Below are positions 36,919 through 45,651 of a stretch of DNA of 64,000 nucleotides, piece after piece. The DNA comes from Nitrososphaeraceae archaeon (GTDB lineage Archaea; Thermoproteota; Nitrososphaeria; Nitrososphaerales; Nitrososphaeraceae), in NCBI GenBank assembly GCA_031316115.1, contig JALDRC010000007.1, forward strand, positions 62,001 to 126,000, given 5' to 3'. Under the pieces are notes generated by a model that ran no database searches, was not told the origin of the DNA, and was given only the letters and a program-made list of their open reading frames with translations. The position numbers and the translations under genes were made by a program. Each line of letters starts with the position of its first letter. Positions within the stretch are counted from its first letter, which is position 1.

Positions 36919-38553
36919 TTATGTTATATTTCTTCTTTTCTTTTCTATTTTTTTTTCACTTGATAGTCTCTCTAATTTATAATTATTAAGATCAACGAAT
37001 TTTATTCCTCTAGAAAGGATTGGATGTACATTTTTTAGCTTAGTAAACATCTCTTGACATATCCGACGATAATCAGGATGTCCTTGTGGTGAGGTTCGTA
37101 ATTCAATCATATGTGTTGCTTCTCTTAGATTCAATTTTATGAAATATGGATATCTATATGCAAAGTTTACTACATATTGTGCTTCTTCTGGATGTTCTTT
37201 AACAAGATTTTTGTATACTTCATCACATTTATACATACAATCCTTAAAATCTTTAGCAATTCCTATATCAATAATTTCTTTTGGTATATCATATCCATGT
37301 TTAGTAGACAACAGTTGTCTTTCCAAGGTAAGTATTCTATGTCTATGAAGGTCGCGAAACATACCAAAATTGGTAAACATTTCAAATGTGTAATCTGTCA
37401 TTTCGAATGCTCGTCCTGGACGTTGTCTTCTGTTTGTTCTCAAACTTGTATATATATTAATAATTTTATGTCTTTCTTCTTTAGATAGAGATGTAACATA
37501 ATTGGTTATTTTTGCAAGAGAATGACCTTGAGCTTGTTCATATAAAATAGCAGAAGCTATTCTGATCTCTGCATCAAAATTATTTTCAAAATATAATAAA
37601 TTGACATAATCAGGATCGTGATCTGGTATAATTTTATTGAGATGTAAACTCGTTAATTCAAGAATTGCGTTTTTTGTTTCTTTAATATAATTTTGCATTG
37701 ATTTACCGTAATTACTTTTTACTCTATTTACGAATGAAGATATTGTAGAATTAAGTTCTTGGTACAGTTGATCAGCTAAGTTATTCATTTCATATAAGGA
37801 AGAAGAATACATTTTTGTAAGTAAATATTCAAATGCTCTTCCATTTCCGGTGATTCCCATGTTAGTTAATGTTGAAGCAGGCAAAATTCCACGTAAAATG
37901 TCTAAAGACTTTGATTTTATAGTATTATTATATATACGTTGTGCAGCCTTAATATCTTCGGAATCATTTAAATTATTAAAATTTATTTCTTGGTTAGTTT
38001 GTGAATCATAGAATTGAAGATTTTCTATTGGCTCAACTTCAGAAATAAATCTTTTTAGTGGTTCAATACTCTTTGAATATGTATCAAAAGCTAAATCACA
38101 AGCTTTAGTATACAAATCAGCATATGATGAATTCATTATTTTGTTTTCCCTTAGATATTTATACTCTCCTTTAATTTTCTTATTAAAAGAAACATATCTA
38201 GAAGATTTTTCTAAATATGATAACCCTATTCTATGATCCTGAATATTTTTAGCAGCTACATTAGAGATTGATTCTATGGCTATTTGTGATTCTCCCAATT
38301 CTGCAACAGAGTCATCACCATATTCTAATAGAACCTTTTTATAAAATTCCTCACCTCGATTGGGATTTTTGATAAATTCATCTAAAAATATCCTACGCAT
38401 TGTTTTATCAGATCTAGAATATCTTGACATTAATGCACCACGATCCACCTGTTTAGGTGTTATTATAGAAAAAACCGGTTTATCTGTATTAGAAAAGTGT
38501 AATGTGAGAATTCGTTTTTCTTCTTCTAAAAAGGAGTCCTCTAAATTAACCAA
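36919..38553 (-). CDS. thyX: Double-domain ThyX-like (FAD-dependent thymidylate synthase) protein
   Basis: 544 residues, about twice the length of ThyX, with two ThyX-like halves. The first has [20 protein letters not shown] and [18 protein letters not shown] (residues 106-123), which fits the ThyX substrate and flavin motif but with Asp in place of the first Arg of RHR. The second has [19 protein letters not shown], where RHR is intact but the following S...RY is lost, and further on [15 protein letters not shown]. Canonical ThyX makes dTMP from dUMP with FAD and methylene-tetrahydrofolate. No other dTMP synthase is in the window, so it may fill that role, or be a divergent paralogue. Confidence 0.75.
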   Translation of the reverse strand: MVNLEDSFLEEEKRILTLHFSNTDKPVFSIITPKQVDRGALMSRYSRSDKTMRRIFLDEFIKNPNRGEEFYKKVLLEYGDDSVAELGESQIAIESISNVAAKNIQDHRIGLSYLEKSSRYVSFNKKIKGEYKYLRENKIMNSSYADLYTKACDLAFDTYSKSIEPLKRFISEVEPIENLQFYDSQTNQEINFNNLNDSEDIKAAQRIYNNTIKSKSLDILRGILPASTLTNMGITGNGRAFEYLLTKMYSSSLYEMNNLADQLYQELNSTISSFVNRVKSNYGKSMQNYIKETKNAILELTSLHLNKIIPDHDPDYVNLLYFENNFDAEIRIASAILYEQAQGHSLAKITNYVTSLSKEERHKIINIYTSLRTNRRQRPGRAFEMTDYTFEMFTNFGMFRDLHRHRILTLERQLLSTKHGYDIPKEIIDIGIAKDFKDCMYKCDEVYKNLVKEHPEEAQYVVNFAYRYPYFIKLNLREATHMIELRTSPQGHPDYRRICQEMFTKLKNVHPILSRGIKFVDLNNYKLERLSSEKKIEKKRRNIT

Positions 38554-38745
38554 TTACATAAGAAATTAATATTTGAGTTTAATAAATTAACCAATATTTC
38601 GTTAAATTATCAATTAGAGAAATAGTTGTTTGAAATTTTTAATTTTAATTAGTAGATTTAAAGAAGAATAATCATATATCAATGATAAAAGCTAATTAGA
38701 GATTTAGTTTGTAACTTTTAAAAATAAAATAAAAATAGTTGGAAC

Positions 38746-39039
38746 TTAACCTTCTTCCCAACCTTTGTTAAATAATGCGTTCTTCTTCAATGGGATTGGT
38801 TGTCCTGGTGTATAATCCATTGGTCTCATCCAGAAAATTGCCTTTGTTGGACAGACACCTATACATGCACCATCAGAGATGCATCGTTCTGGATAAAATA
38901 CAAAGGCCTTTCCTCTTTTCCAGCCTTCTACTGGTTTTACTCTAAGAACATCTGGACCAAGAGCAGTACAAATTTCTACACATAGTGCGCATCCAATACA
39001 ATGTTGTTCACTAATATCTGGAATTATTGCTACTGGCAT
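38746..39039 (-). CDS. 2x[4Fe-4S] ferredoxin
   Basis: 97 residues. The first cluster motif is CIGCALCVEIC (from residue 14), the second CISDGACIGVCP with a longer spacer before its last cysteines, joined by a 25-residue insert. A C-terminal tail of about 30 residues contains FWMRPMDYTPGQ. No transmembrane part; it is a cytoplasmic electron carrier. In Thaumarchaeota such ferredoxins serve oxidoreductases like 2-oxoacid enzymes. It lies upstream of and in the same direction as thyX, about 190 bp apart. Confidence 0.9.
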   Translation of the reverse strand: MPVAIIPDISEQHCIGCALCVEICTALGPDVLRVKPVEGWKRGKAFVFYPERCISDGACIGVCPTKAIFWMRPMDYTPGQPIPLKKNALFNKGWEEG

Positions 39040-39168
39040 TTTAATTCTGTTGTTCGATCCTTTTTGAAACTATTTAAACCCTATGTCAAATGTATAACAG
39101 TGATATAATATTTTTAATTATAATTGTATAATTATAATATATTCACTTAAATTTTAACAAAATCCAAT

Positions 39169-39660
39169 TCATATAGATATTATAGATAATTTAGAGGTAT
39201 TAGTGATATTATTTTCTTTTATAAAACCTGATGATGATACTACAATATATTTAGAAGGAATTGTAGTTTTGAAAGTACATTTTTGAGGATCGAGTATATT
39301 TTCACAGGGTTTAGCGTTTTTTATCATATACACAAGATTTCCATTTTCATCGAACCACATAATATCTAAATTGTACACTATATTTATCAACCATAATTCA
39401 TGATAATCTAATTTTGGATAAACAAGAATCATTGCAGAGTTTGGTTGAAATTTATCTTCTCTAAATGTTAACCATCTTTGTCTTTCAGCATCAGATTCTG
39501 CTATTTCTACATTTATAACAGAATTGTCTATTTTTATTGTTCCTTTATCGAAATCAATCGATCGGTTTTTAATTTCATCGGGCATGAAAATGATTCCTGC
39601 TAAACCTATAGAAAATGATACAAGAGCAGCTGGTATCAATACAGCTGCCTTTCTAACCAA
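39169..39660 (-). CDS. DUF192 exported protein
   Basis: 163 residues with an N-terminal hydrophobic segment (VLIPAALVSFSIGLAGIIF). The domain at about 45-150 shows the DUF192 pattern: VEIAESDAERQRWLTFREDK, then SAMILVYPKLDYHELWLINIVYNLDIMWFDENGNLVYM, and a final PSKYIVVSSSGFI. The usual family text is MxxRxxL...MLFVF...FWMKNT...LDIIFID; here WLINIVYNLDIMWFDE fits. The function of the family is unsettled; the proteins are small, beta-rich and often extracytoplasmic. Confidence 0.8.
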   Translation of the reverse strand: MVRKAAVLIPAALVSFSIGLAGIIFMPDEIKNRSIDFDKGTIKIDNSVINVEIAESDAERQRWLTFREDKFQPNSAMILVYPKLDYHELWLINIVYNLDIMWFDENGNLVYMIKNAKPCENILDPQKCTFKTTIPSKYIVVSSSGFIKENNITNTSKLSIISI

Positions 39661-39746
39661 TTTAAATGATATAAATAATGTCTTTGATTTGAATTTTTCT
39701 TTGATGTAGATGTATAGACATTGAAAAGTTTTGTTATTTATGTCAA

Positions 39747-41675
39747 TTATTTTTTATTTATTTCATTATAGATTTTTTGAATTTCTTCAAGTGATGTTCC
39801 ATCTTCTAATGTTGTAGTATCGCCTGTTGGTACTCCAATTACAATCGATTTTAGTAATCTTCTCATAATTTTTCCACTTCTTGTTTTAGGAAGTTTGTTT
39901 ACAAAGTGAATTTCATCTGGAGTTGCAATTGGCCCTATTTTTTTTCGTAAATGTTTAATTAATTCCCGATGAAGTTTTTCTGATTCAAAATAGCCTTTTC
40001 TTAATACTATAAATGCTATAATAGATTCTCCTTTTGTGTTATTAGGCTTACTTATTACTGCTGCTTCTGCAACAGATTTATGGGATACGAAGGTACTTTC
40101 TAATTCAGTAGAACCTAATCTGTGTCCAGATATCTTTATCACGTCATCAGATCTTCCTAATAACCAAAAATAAGATTCATTGTCCATTGTTGCATAATCT
40201 CCTGTAAAATAACAAAGTTTATTTTCAAATTTTTTCCAGTAATTATTTCTATATTTTTTATTATTTTTCCATAATGTTTGAAGCATTCCCGGCCAAGGTT
40301 TTTTAATTACAAGATATCCTTTTTGATTTTTGGATAAATATTTATTTTCTTCATTCACTATACCTAGATCAATTCCAGGGATAGGAAACATGGCAGAACC
40401 CGGTTTCATGGATAAAATTTCGATACCAGTACAATGACTAACCATTATTCCTCCAGTTTCTGTTTGCCACCAAGTATCTACAATAGCACATTTTTCCTTT
40501 CCAATATTGGTGAAGTACCACATCCAGACTTCAGGATTTATTGGTTCCCCAACTGTTCCTAATAATCTTAGGGAAGATAAATCAAAGGAATGAGGAATTT
40601 CATTTCCATAACGCATATACATTCTAAGGGCCGTAGGTGTAGTATATAATATAGTTACCCCATATTTTTCAACTAGGGACCAATACCGATCTGGTTTAGG
40701 ATAATCAGGGGTTCCTTCATAAATTAGTTCTGTAACTCCATGCATCAACGGTGCATAAACAATATAGCTATGTCCTGTAATCCAACCAATATCAGCCGTA
40801 CAAAAGAAAATATCTTGTTTATTAAAATCAAATACCCATTTTGCTGTAGAATAAAGATGTGTTAAGTATCCACCAGTTCCATGAACGACTCCTTTTGGTT
40901 TTCCTGTTGTTCCAGAAGTATACAAAATAAAAAGTGGATGGCTACTTTCAACTTGTTGGGGTTTACAGTAAGATTTTTGATTTTTAATTATATCATGCCA
41001 CCATACATCTTGCTTTCCCATTTTGATAGAATTTGAGCTTCTTTTGAAGACAATTACATTTTGTATTGATGGAAGGTCATCAATTGTCTGATCTACTATT
41101 TTCTTTAGTTCTACTATCTTTCCTCTTCTAAACCCACGATCTGCTGTAACAATTATTTTCGATTGTGCATCATTTACTCTATCAGCTAATGCTTGGGAAC
41201 TAAAACCAGAAAAAATAATGTTATGTATAGCTCCAATACGCGAGCATGCTAACATTGCTATGAGAAGTTCTGGAGTCATTGTCAGATAAATGGTTACACG
41301 ATCTCCTTTAGAAACCCCAAGACTTTTTAATGCATTAGAAAATTGATTAACTTTTTGATATAACTGATAATATGTTAATATTCTAGTTTCCTCATTATCT
41401 CCTTCCCAAAATAATGCAACTTTGTTTTTATTCTCTGATTCTACATGTTTATCTAAACAGTTGACTGAAGCATTTAATAATCCACCAACGAACCACTTAG
41501 CAAATGGTGGGTTCCATTCAAGTATTTTATCCCATTGTTTATACCATACTAATTTTTTTGCTTCTTCTGCCCAAAATTCTTCTATGTTAATTAATGAGTG
41601 ATTTCTTTTTTTTTTAAATGCTCCCTTTTCCAAAGTAATTTTAAAATTATTATTTATATAATCATTTTCAAGCAT
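39747..41675 (-). CDS. acs: Acetyl-CoA synthetase (AMP-forming)
   Basis: 642 residues, the normal length. Adenylation motifs are complete: YTSGTTGKPKGVVHGTGGY (about 251-265), TCDWWQTETGG-type WWQTETGGI, GDYATMDNESYFWLLGRSDDVIKISGHRLG with the hinge region, and the C-terminal catalytic Lys in TRSGKIMRRLL (about 600-610). It activates acetate to acetyl-CoA via acetyl-AMP. Related enzymes act on propionate or 3-hydroxypropionate, so the exact acid is not certain. Monocistronic, with the winged-helix gene at 41907 divergent. Confidence 0.92.
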   Translation of the reverse strand: MLENDYINNNFKITLEKGAFKKKRNHSLINIEEFWAEEAKKLVWYKQWDKILEWNPPFAKWFVGGLLNASVNCLDKHVESENKNKVALFWEGDNEETRILTYYQLYQKVNQFSNALKSLGVSKGDRVTIYLTMTPELLIAMLACSRIGAIHNIIFSGFSSQALADRVNDAQSKIIVTADRGFRRGKIVELKKIVDQTIDDLPSIQNVIVFKRSSNSIKMGKQDVWWHDIIKNQKSYCKPQQVESSHPLFILYTSGTTGKPKGVVHGTGGYLTHLYSTAKWVFDFNKQDIFFCTADIGWITGHSYIVYAPLMHGVTELIYEGTPDYPKPDRYWSLVEKYGVTILYTTPTALRMYMRYGNEIPHSFDLSSLRLLGTVGEPINPEVWMWYFTNIGKEKCAIVDTWWQTETGGIMVSHCTGIEILSMKPGSAMFPIPGIDLGIVNEENKYLSKNQKGYLVIKKPWPGMLQTLWKNNKKYRNNYWKKFENKLCYFTGDYATMDNESYFWLLGRSDDVIKISGHRLGSTELESTFVSHKSVAEAAVISKPNNTKGESIIAFIVLRKGYFESEKLHRELIKHLRKKIGPIATPDEIHFVNKLPKTRSGKIMRRLLKSIVIGVPTGDTTTLEDGTSLEEIQKIYNEINKK

Positions 41676-41906
41676 TAATATATTAAAAACAAATAATCAT
41701 TAATTAATTATTATATTTTTAACACTAATTAATTTATTAAATTTAACTTTTAATTTTAAATTTCTAAACTGCAAAAATTTGCTTAATTTTATAAATATAA
41801 TAAGTAAATAAATTACTATTTTAACATTTTTTAGCCAATTTACTCTTCGAATAGAATAATGTTATACTACATTCTGGCATTATATTAAAATAAATAATTA
41901 TTGTGT

Positions 41907-42173
41907 ATGATGATCGTGAAATACAGAAGTAGAACAGAAATAGTAGCAATGATACTAGAGGCAGCTAATGGAGGAGCAACCAAGACAAAAATTATGTACA
42001 AAGCTTTCCTGAGTTATGCACAATTAAGAGAGTATCTTTCTGTTTTGATTGAAAACAATCTTTTAGAGTATCTTGATGGAACTCAAACCTACAAGACAAC
42101 AGAAAAAGGATTAAATTTCCTCAAGATGCATAATGAGATTGGAGAATTATTACAAACTCCAGTTAAATTCTAA
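41907..42173 (+). CDS. Small winged-helix DNA-binding protein
   Basis: 88 residues from ATG 41907 (a TTG at 41901 would add two). The pattern RSRTEIVAMILEAANGGATKTKIMYKAFLSYAQLREYLSVLIENNLLEYLDGTQTYKTTEKGLNFLKM is the winged-helix fold common in archaea (Sso10a/PF14947-like): helix 1, helix-turn-helix, wing with GTQTYKTTEKG, C-terminal helix. It is divergent from acs across about 230 bp and is a plausible regulator of acs or of itself, by position only. Confidence 0.85.
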   Translation: MMIVKYRSRTEIVAMILEAANGGATKTKIMYKAFLSYAQLREYLSVLIENNLLEYLDGTQTYKTTEKGLNFLKMHNEIGELLQTPVKF

Positions 42174-42330
42174 GCGATTGTTAAAAACAGATACTCTTTT
42201 TATTTTTTCAATTATTGGCCTTTTGAAGAATTTAAGCTCTAGTTATATTTAATCAAAATATTTTAAATAGTCAATTAATAAGTAGATTTAGTTTTAATAT
42301 AGTTCTATAAAAAAAAATAAAAAGAAATTT

Positions 42331-43296
42331 TTAGCTATTAATCACTTGATCTAACCAATTAGTTTCGTTTTCATTATCACTTGAGTAGTAAGATTTTTCT
42401 TTATTCGGTTTAGTATTTGAATTTGATGGAGTTGAACTTTCTTTGTATTGTTCTATTTCTTTGTTTGTATCAAGATTCGTATCTTGATTATTTTCAATTG
42501 TCTGAGTGGTAGTAGAAGACTCTGGATTAACAGAATATGAGATATTTTCAATTGTCTGAGTGGTAGTAGAAGACTCTGGATTAACAGAATCTACATTTTT
42601 GTCTAGATTTGTATTGTTATCCATAGTATTTTCAGTTAGTAATTCATCTGATTTCTTTTTTTCTATTTCATTTTTTTGTGGTAAAGTAGGTGGTGGTAAT
42701 GTATTTTCTAAATTCTGCTCTTCGAGTCTAATCTTTATATTACTAATTTCTTCCCTTTCTAAGTTTATATGATCCATTAATTCTTTTGTATATTGAGTAA
42801 CTTGGAGATAAGTCTCTTCTGTTATTTCATGACTTTTATATTGTAATTTGGAATCAAATAAAATTGATTTAATGTCTTTAGTTAATTTGTCTAATTCAGT
42901 AATTCGTTCAATTAACTTTTGTTTAATTGATTTTTCTTTATCTTCTAAATCTTTTAATTTTTTTTCATATTTTGAGTAAACTATTTCAGCATCATCTTTC
43001 ATCGAATCATCTTCCTCAACTAATTGTTGTAATGCTTTGATTCTTTTTAGAGTCAGATTTTTTTGTCTGAATAATTTCTGAGCATCTAGCCTCCATCGTG
43101 GAATGAAAATTACATAATTTCCTTGAACTAATAATTGTTCATAAGGTAATGGTTTTAGACCTGAATCCCCACAATCTACGCTAACGGATTCAATAGAACC
43201 ATCAGTATCTGTTAAAATTCCTATGACTGTTCCCATAAGTGTACCATACATGTCCTTAACTTGTTTACCTACAAATTCCAGCTTTAGTTCGCTCAT
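42331..43296 (-). CDS. cdvA: Cell-division protein CdvA
   Basis: 321 residues. The N-terminal PRC-barrel-like domain (about 1-70: LEFVGKQVKDMYGTLMGTVIGILTDTDGSIESVSVDCGDSGLKPLPYEQLL) leads into a long coiled coil (80-200). It ends in a Ser/Thr/Asn-rich linker and a short tail NETNWLDQVINS that is the probable ESCRT-III (CdvB) binding segment. This is the layout of archaeal CdvA, which binds the membrane and DNA at mid-cell and recruits CdvB. cdvB/cdvC are not in the window. The linker includes a perfect 18-residue duplication (see repeat entry). Confidence 0.9.
   Translation of the reverse strand: MSELKLEFVGKQVKDMYGTLMGTVIGILTDTDGSIESVSVDCGDSGLKPLPYEQLLVQGNYVIFIPRWRLDAQKLFRQKNLTLKRIKALQQLVEEDDSMKDDAEIVYSKYEKKLKDLEDKEKSIKQKLIERITELDKLTKDIKSILFDSKLQYKSHEITEETYLQVTQYTKELMDHINLEREEISNIKIRLEEQNLENTLPPPTLPQKNEIEKKKSDELLTENTMDNNTNLDKNVDSVNPESSTTTQTIENISYSVNPESSTTTQTIENNQDTNLDTNKEIEQYKESSTPSNSNTKPNKEKSYYSSDNENETNWLDQVINS
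42490..42590 (-). repeat. Tandem 54-bp repeat in the CdvA linker
   Basis: A 47-bp identical block occurs at 42490-42536 and 42544-42590, offset 54 bp. It encodes two copies of an 18-residue unit with core NPESSTTTQTIEN in the disordered linker. The identity at DNA level marks a recent duplication. Confidence 0.85.
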
Positions 43297-43455
43297 AAAA
43301 ACTCGTTTAGAAAATTATATAATGACAAGAATGTCAAAATTATTGTATTATTTTGTCATATTGTTTTTTACCAAGATGATAATCAATTTTTTTAATTGTT
43401 AGATCTATTTTCTAAAAAATTATGATATTATTAGGCCCTGATTCTTTATTCTAAT

Positions 43456-44175
43456 ATGTCAAAAAAATTATTTGTTGTAGGAGTAGGTCCTGGAAACAAT
43501 AAATATATTACAGATATAGCAAGAGAAAAAATCCAGTTATCAAATTACATTGTTGGTTATAAATATACCTTAAAAATTATTGAACATCTTTTTGATAAAA
43601 ATAATCAGTGTATCTATGAAGTAAATATGAAAAATCAAGAGGCAACGTATCAAAATATATATAAGAAAATGAGGGATGGGGAATTTTGCTTAATTCCCTT
43701 TACAGGCGATGTAAATTTTTCTGAATCGGAGGTTGTGGATCGTTTATTAGAGATTTTTGGAGATGAAAATGTCGAAATTATTCCTGGTATTAGTTCTATC
43801 CAAATTGCCTCTTCGAAATCAAGAGTTCCCATAGATAAATCTCATATAATAAGTTTTCATGTTACATCTGATATAAAATTAAAAAAAATTGAATTAATAA
43901 AAGCAGTTTTAGATAGAAAAAATGTTATTTTGGTTCCTAGACCTTGGCCAAATAATTTATCAAAAAATTTTATGCAATCTGATATTGCTTTTTATTTAAA
44001 AAGCAATGGAATCAAAACTTCGGAAATAGATGTATGGGTTTTTGAATATTTGACAGATTCGGAAAAAGAGAGGATTTTTAGAGGAAAACTATCTGATTTA
44101 GAAAATAAAAAATTCAGTGATCTTTCTGTTATGGTAATTGATCAGAACAACAGACAAACCTATTTAGAAGTTTAA
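43456..44175 (+). CDS. cbiE: CbiE-like cobalt-precorrin-7 C5-methyltransferase
   Basis: 239 residues. The N-terminal LFVVGVGPGNNKYITDIAREKI matches the SAM-dependent tetrapyrrole methylase fold. The substrate loop and second motif read LIPFTGDVNFSESEVVDRLLEIFG, VEIIPGISSIQIASSKSRVP. The SSIQ-type motif and the late HIISFHVTSDI are typical of CbiE/CobL-N, which methylates C5 of cobalt-precorrin-7. No other cobalamin gene is adjacent; cbtBA (5.5-6.5 kb) offers a functional link through cobalt. CbiT is not fused. Convergent with the PAC2 gene (31-bp gap). Confidence 0.83.
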   Translation: MSKKLFVVGVGPGNNKYITDIAREKIQLSNYIVGYKYTLKIIEHLFDKNNQCIYEVNMKNQEATYQNIYKKMRDGEFCLIPFTGDVNFSESEVVDRLLEIFGDENVEIIPGISSIQIASSKSRVPIDKSHIISFHVTSDIKLKKIELIKAVLDRKNVILVPRPWPNNLSKNFMQSDIAFYLKSNGIKTSEIDVWVFEYLTDSEKERIFRGKLSDLENKKFSDLSVMVIDQNNRQTYLEV

Positions 44176-44206
44176 AAATGAAATAAATATAGTTTTTTAT
44201 TTTATT

Positions 44207-44944
44207 TTATTTTATTCCAGGAAGATTGTTTTCTCTTATTATATTACTAAAATAATTCATTTGTTGTTCCATAAATTTTTTTCTTTTTTCTTCTTCATCT
44301 AAATCTGATAGATCAATAAAAGAGAGATTTAATATTCTCAATAAGACTTTTAGTATCTCTTGAGCTGTTTTTGGTTGAATTACATTGGGATTATCTATTT
44401 CTCCTAAAATACAAATACCATCTAAATTATGTTCCTGAGCTATTCCTAATATTAGACCATTAAACCCTGTTATTTGTCCAACATCATCAAGAACTTGTAT
44501 TTTTTGATTTTCTAGCGATTTTATAAGATTTATTTTATTAACTGCTACATAGACAACTTTTTCAATAGTATTTACTGGTTTTAAGGAAGCTCCAAATGAA
44601 TATAAAGTTTTTACATTAAATAATTTAGCTATCTTTACAACTTCATAACATATCTCATATAATCTTCTAGGATCAGAAGGATTAAAATCTCCGGTAAAGA
44701 TTATAATATTATATTTCGTATTAGCATAAAATTTATAGCTAGATTGTGTATAATTAATAAGACCATTTTTATAAGTTACGAAATTGGGCCAGAAAGCAAA
44801 AATTTCTGCGAAAAGCTTGGTTTCAATCTTATCTAATAATAATTTTTGGCATAGTCCTGCTACATTTCCCATGTCTGGAAGTGCTGCTATTATATCTGGA
44901 TTTTTTTTAAAGCTAGGCTTATAATGAATTTTTGTTCCTTCCAT
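44207..44944 (-). CDS. PAC2-family protein
   Basis: 245 residues. The PAC2 fold is seen in IIAALPDMGNVAGLCQKLLLDKIETKLFAEI, YNIIIFTGDFNPSDPRRLYEICYEVVKIAKLFNVKTLYSFGASL and a glycine-rich GQITGFNGLILGIAQEHNLDGICILGEI. The C-terminal 45 residues are a charged helix (DEEEKRKKFMEQQM). Archaeal PAC2 (PbaB-like) proteins are related to proteasome assembly chaperones. It is upstream of nothing obvious from the proteasome. Confidence 0.85.
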   Translation of the reverse strand: MEGTKIHYKPSFKKNPDIIAALPDMGNVAGLCQKLLLDKIETKLFAEIFAFWPNFVTYKNGLINYTQSSYKFYANTKYNIIIFTGDFNPSDPRRLYEICYEVVKIAKLFNVKTLYSFGASLKPVNTIEKVVYVAVNKINLIKSLENQKIQVLDDVGQITGFNGLILGIAQEHNLDGICILGEIDNPNVIQPKTAQEILKVLLRILNLSFIDLSDLDEEEKRKKFMEQQMNYFSNIIRENNLPGIK

Positions 44945-45034
44945 TTTTTCTTCCTACCAGTTTTTAATGTATTGAATAAGAAATATAAATTAAAAGAAAT
45001 TGAATTTATAAATATTTATAAAAAAGTTTAGAAA

Positions 45035-45553
45035 TTAGATAGGTCCTTTTGTAAATTGTTCAATCATATTCCATTCAATAACAGCACCTATCAACAAAAG
45101 AGAAACGACAATTATAATCTCTATTACTGTTGGTTTGAGAAATCGATTCCAGGGAATTTTTTTTATAAAATAATCATGAATTATCATTGCGCTTCTTGAT
45201 ATAGCTAATCCATAAGAAAAAATTTCTAGTATACCAAAAGGAGTTATAAGGATTGCCAAAGGAGAAATATTTTGAAGTGTTACATTGTTTTCTGCAATGG
45301 CACTAAAAACTAATCCAGTACCAAATCCAGAGAAGATTCCAATACCTATTCCAAGTCCTGGGATAAACATTCCTAGTGCTATAATAATATTATTAAAAAA
45401 TATACCAACTTCATCAATTCCTTTTATCTTTTCTTCAAATTGTTCTTTTATTATCTTTGACTCATCTAAGTTAATATTGGTGTTTGCACCAAAAAAATAC
45501 GAAATTATAAAAACTATCATTCCAATGACAAGATAAAATATCCGAGTTTTCAA
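45035..45553 (-). CDS. SpoIIM/DUF95-type membrane protein
   Basis: 172 residues with four or five membrane segments. The region IFFNNIIIALGMFIPGLGIGIGIFSGFGTGLVFSAIAENN, followed by SPLAILITPFGILEIFSYGLAISRS, fits SpoIIM-type proteins (IFxxNxxxA...G...PHGxxE). The N-terminal segment is followed by a 25-residue loop. Its function in archaea is unknown. It is divergent from polD small subunit across about 98 bp. Confidence 0.8.
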   Translation of the reverse strand: MKTRIFYLVIGMIVFIISYFFGANTNINLDESKIIKEQFEEKIKGIDEVGIFFNNIIIALGMFIPGLGIGIGIFSGFGTGLVFSAIAENNVTLQNISPLAILITPFGILEIFSYGLAISRSAMIIHDYFIKKIPWNRFLKPTVIEIIIVVSLLLIGAVIEWNMIEQFTKGPI

Positions 45554-45651
45554 TATCGTGCTTGTTTACTGAAGATTTTTATGGTAATAAGACTCTTTGT
45601 TAAGTAATAGAAATATAATTAAATAAGTTTGGTCTATCGTATCTCTTACAA

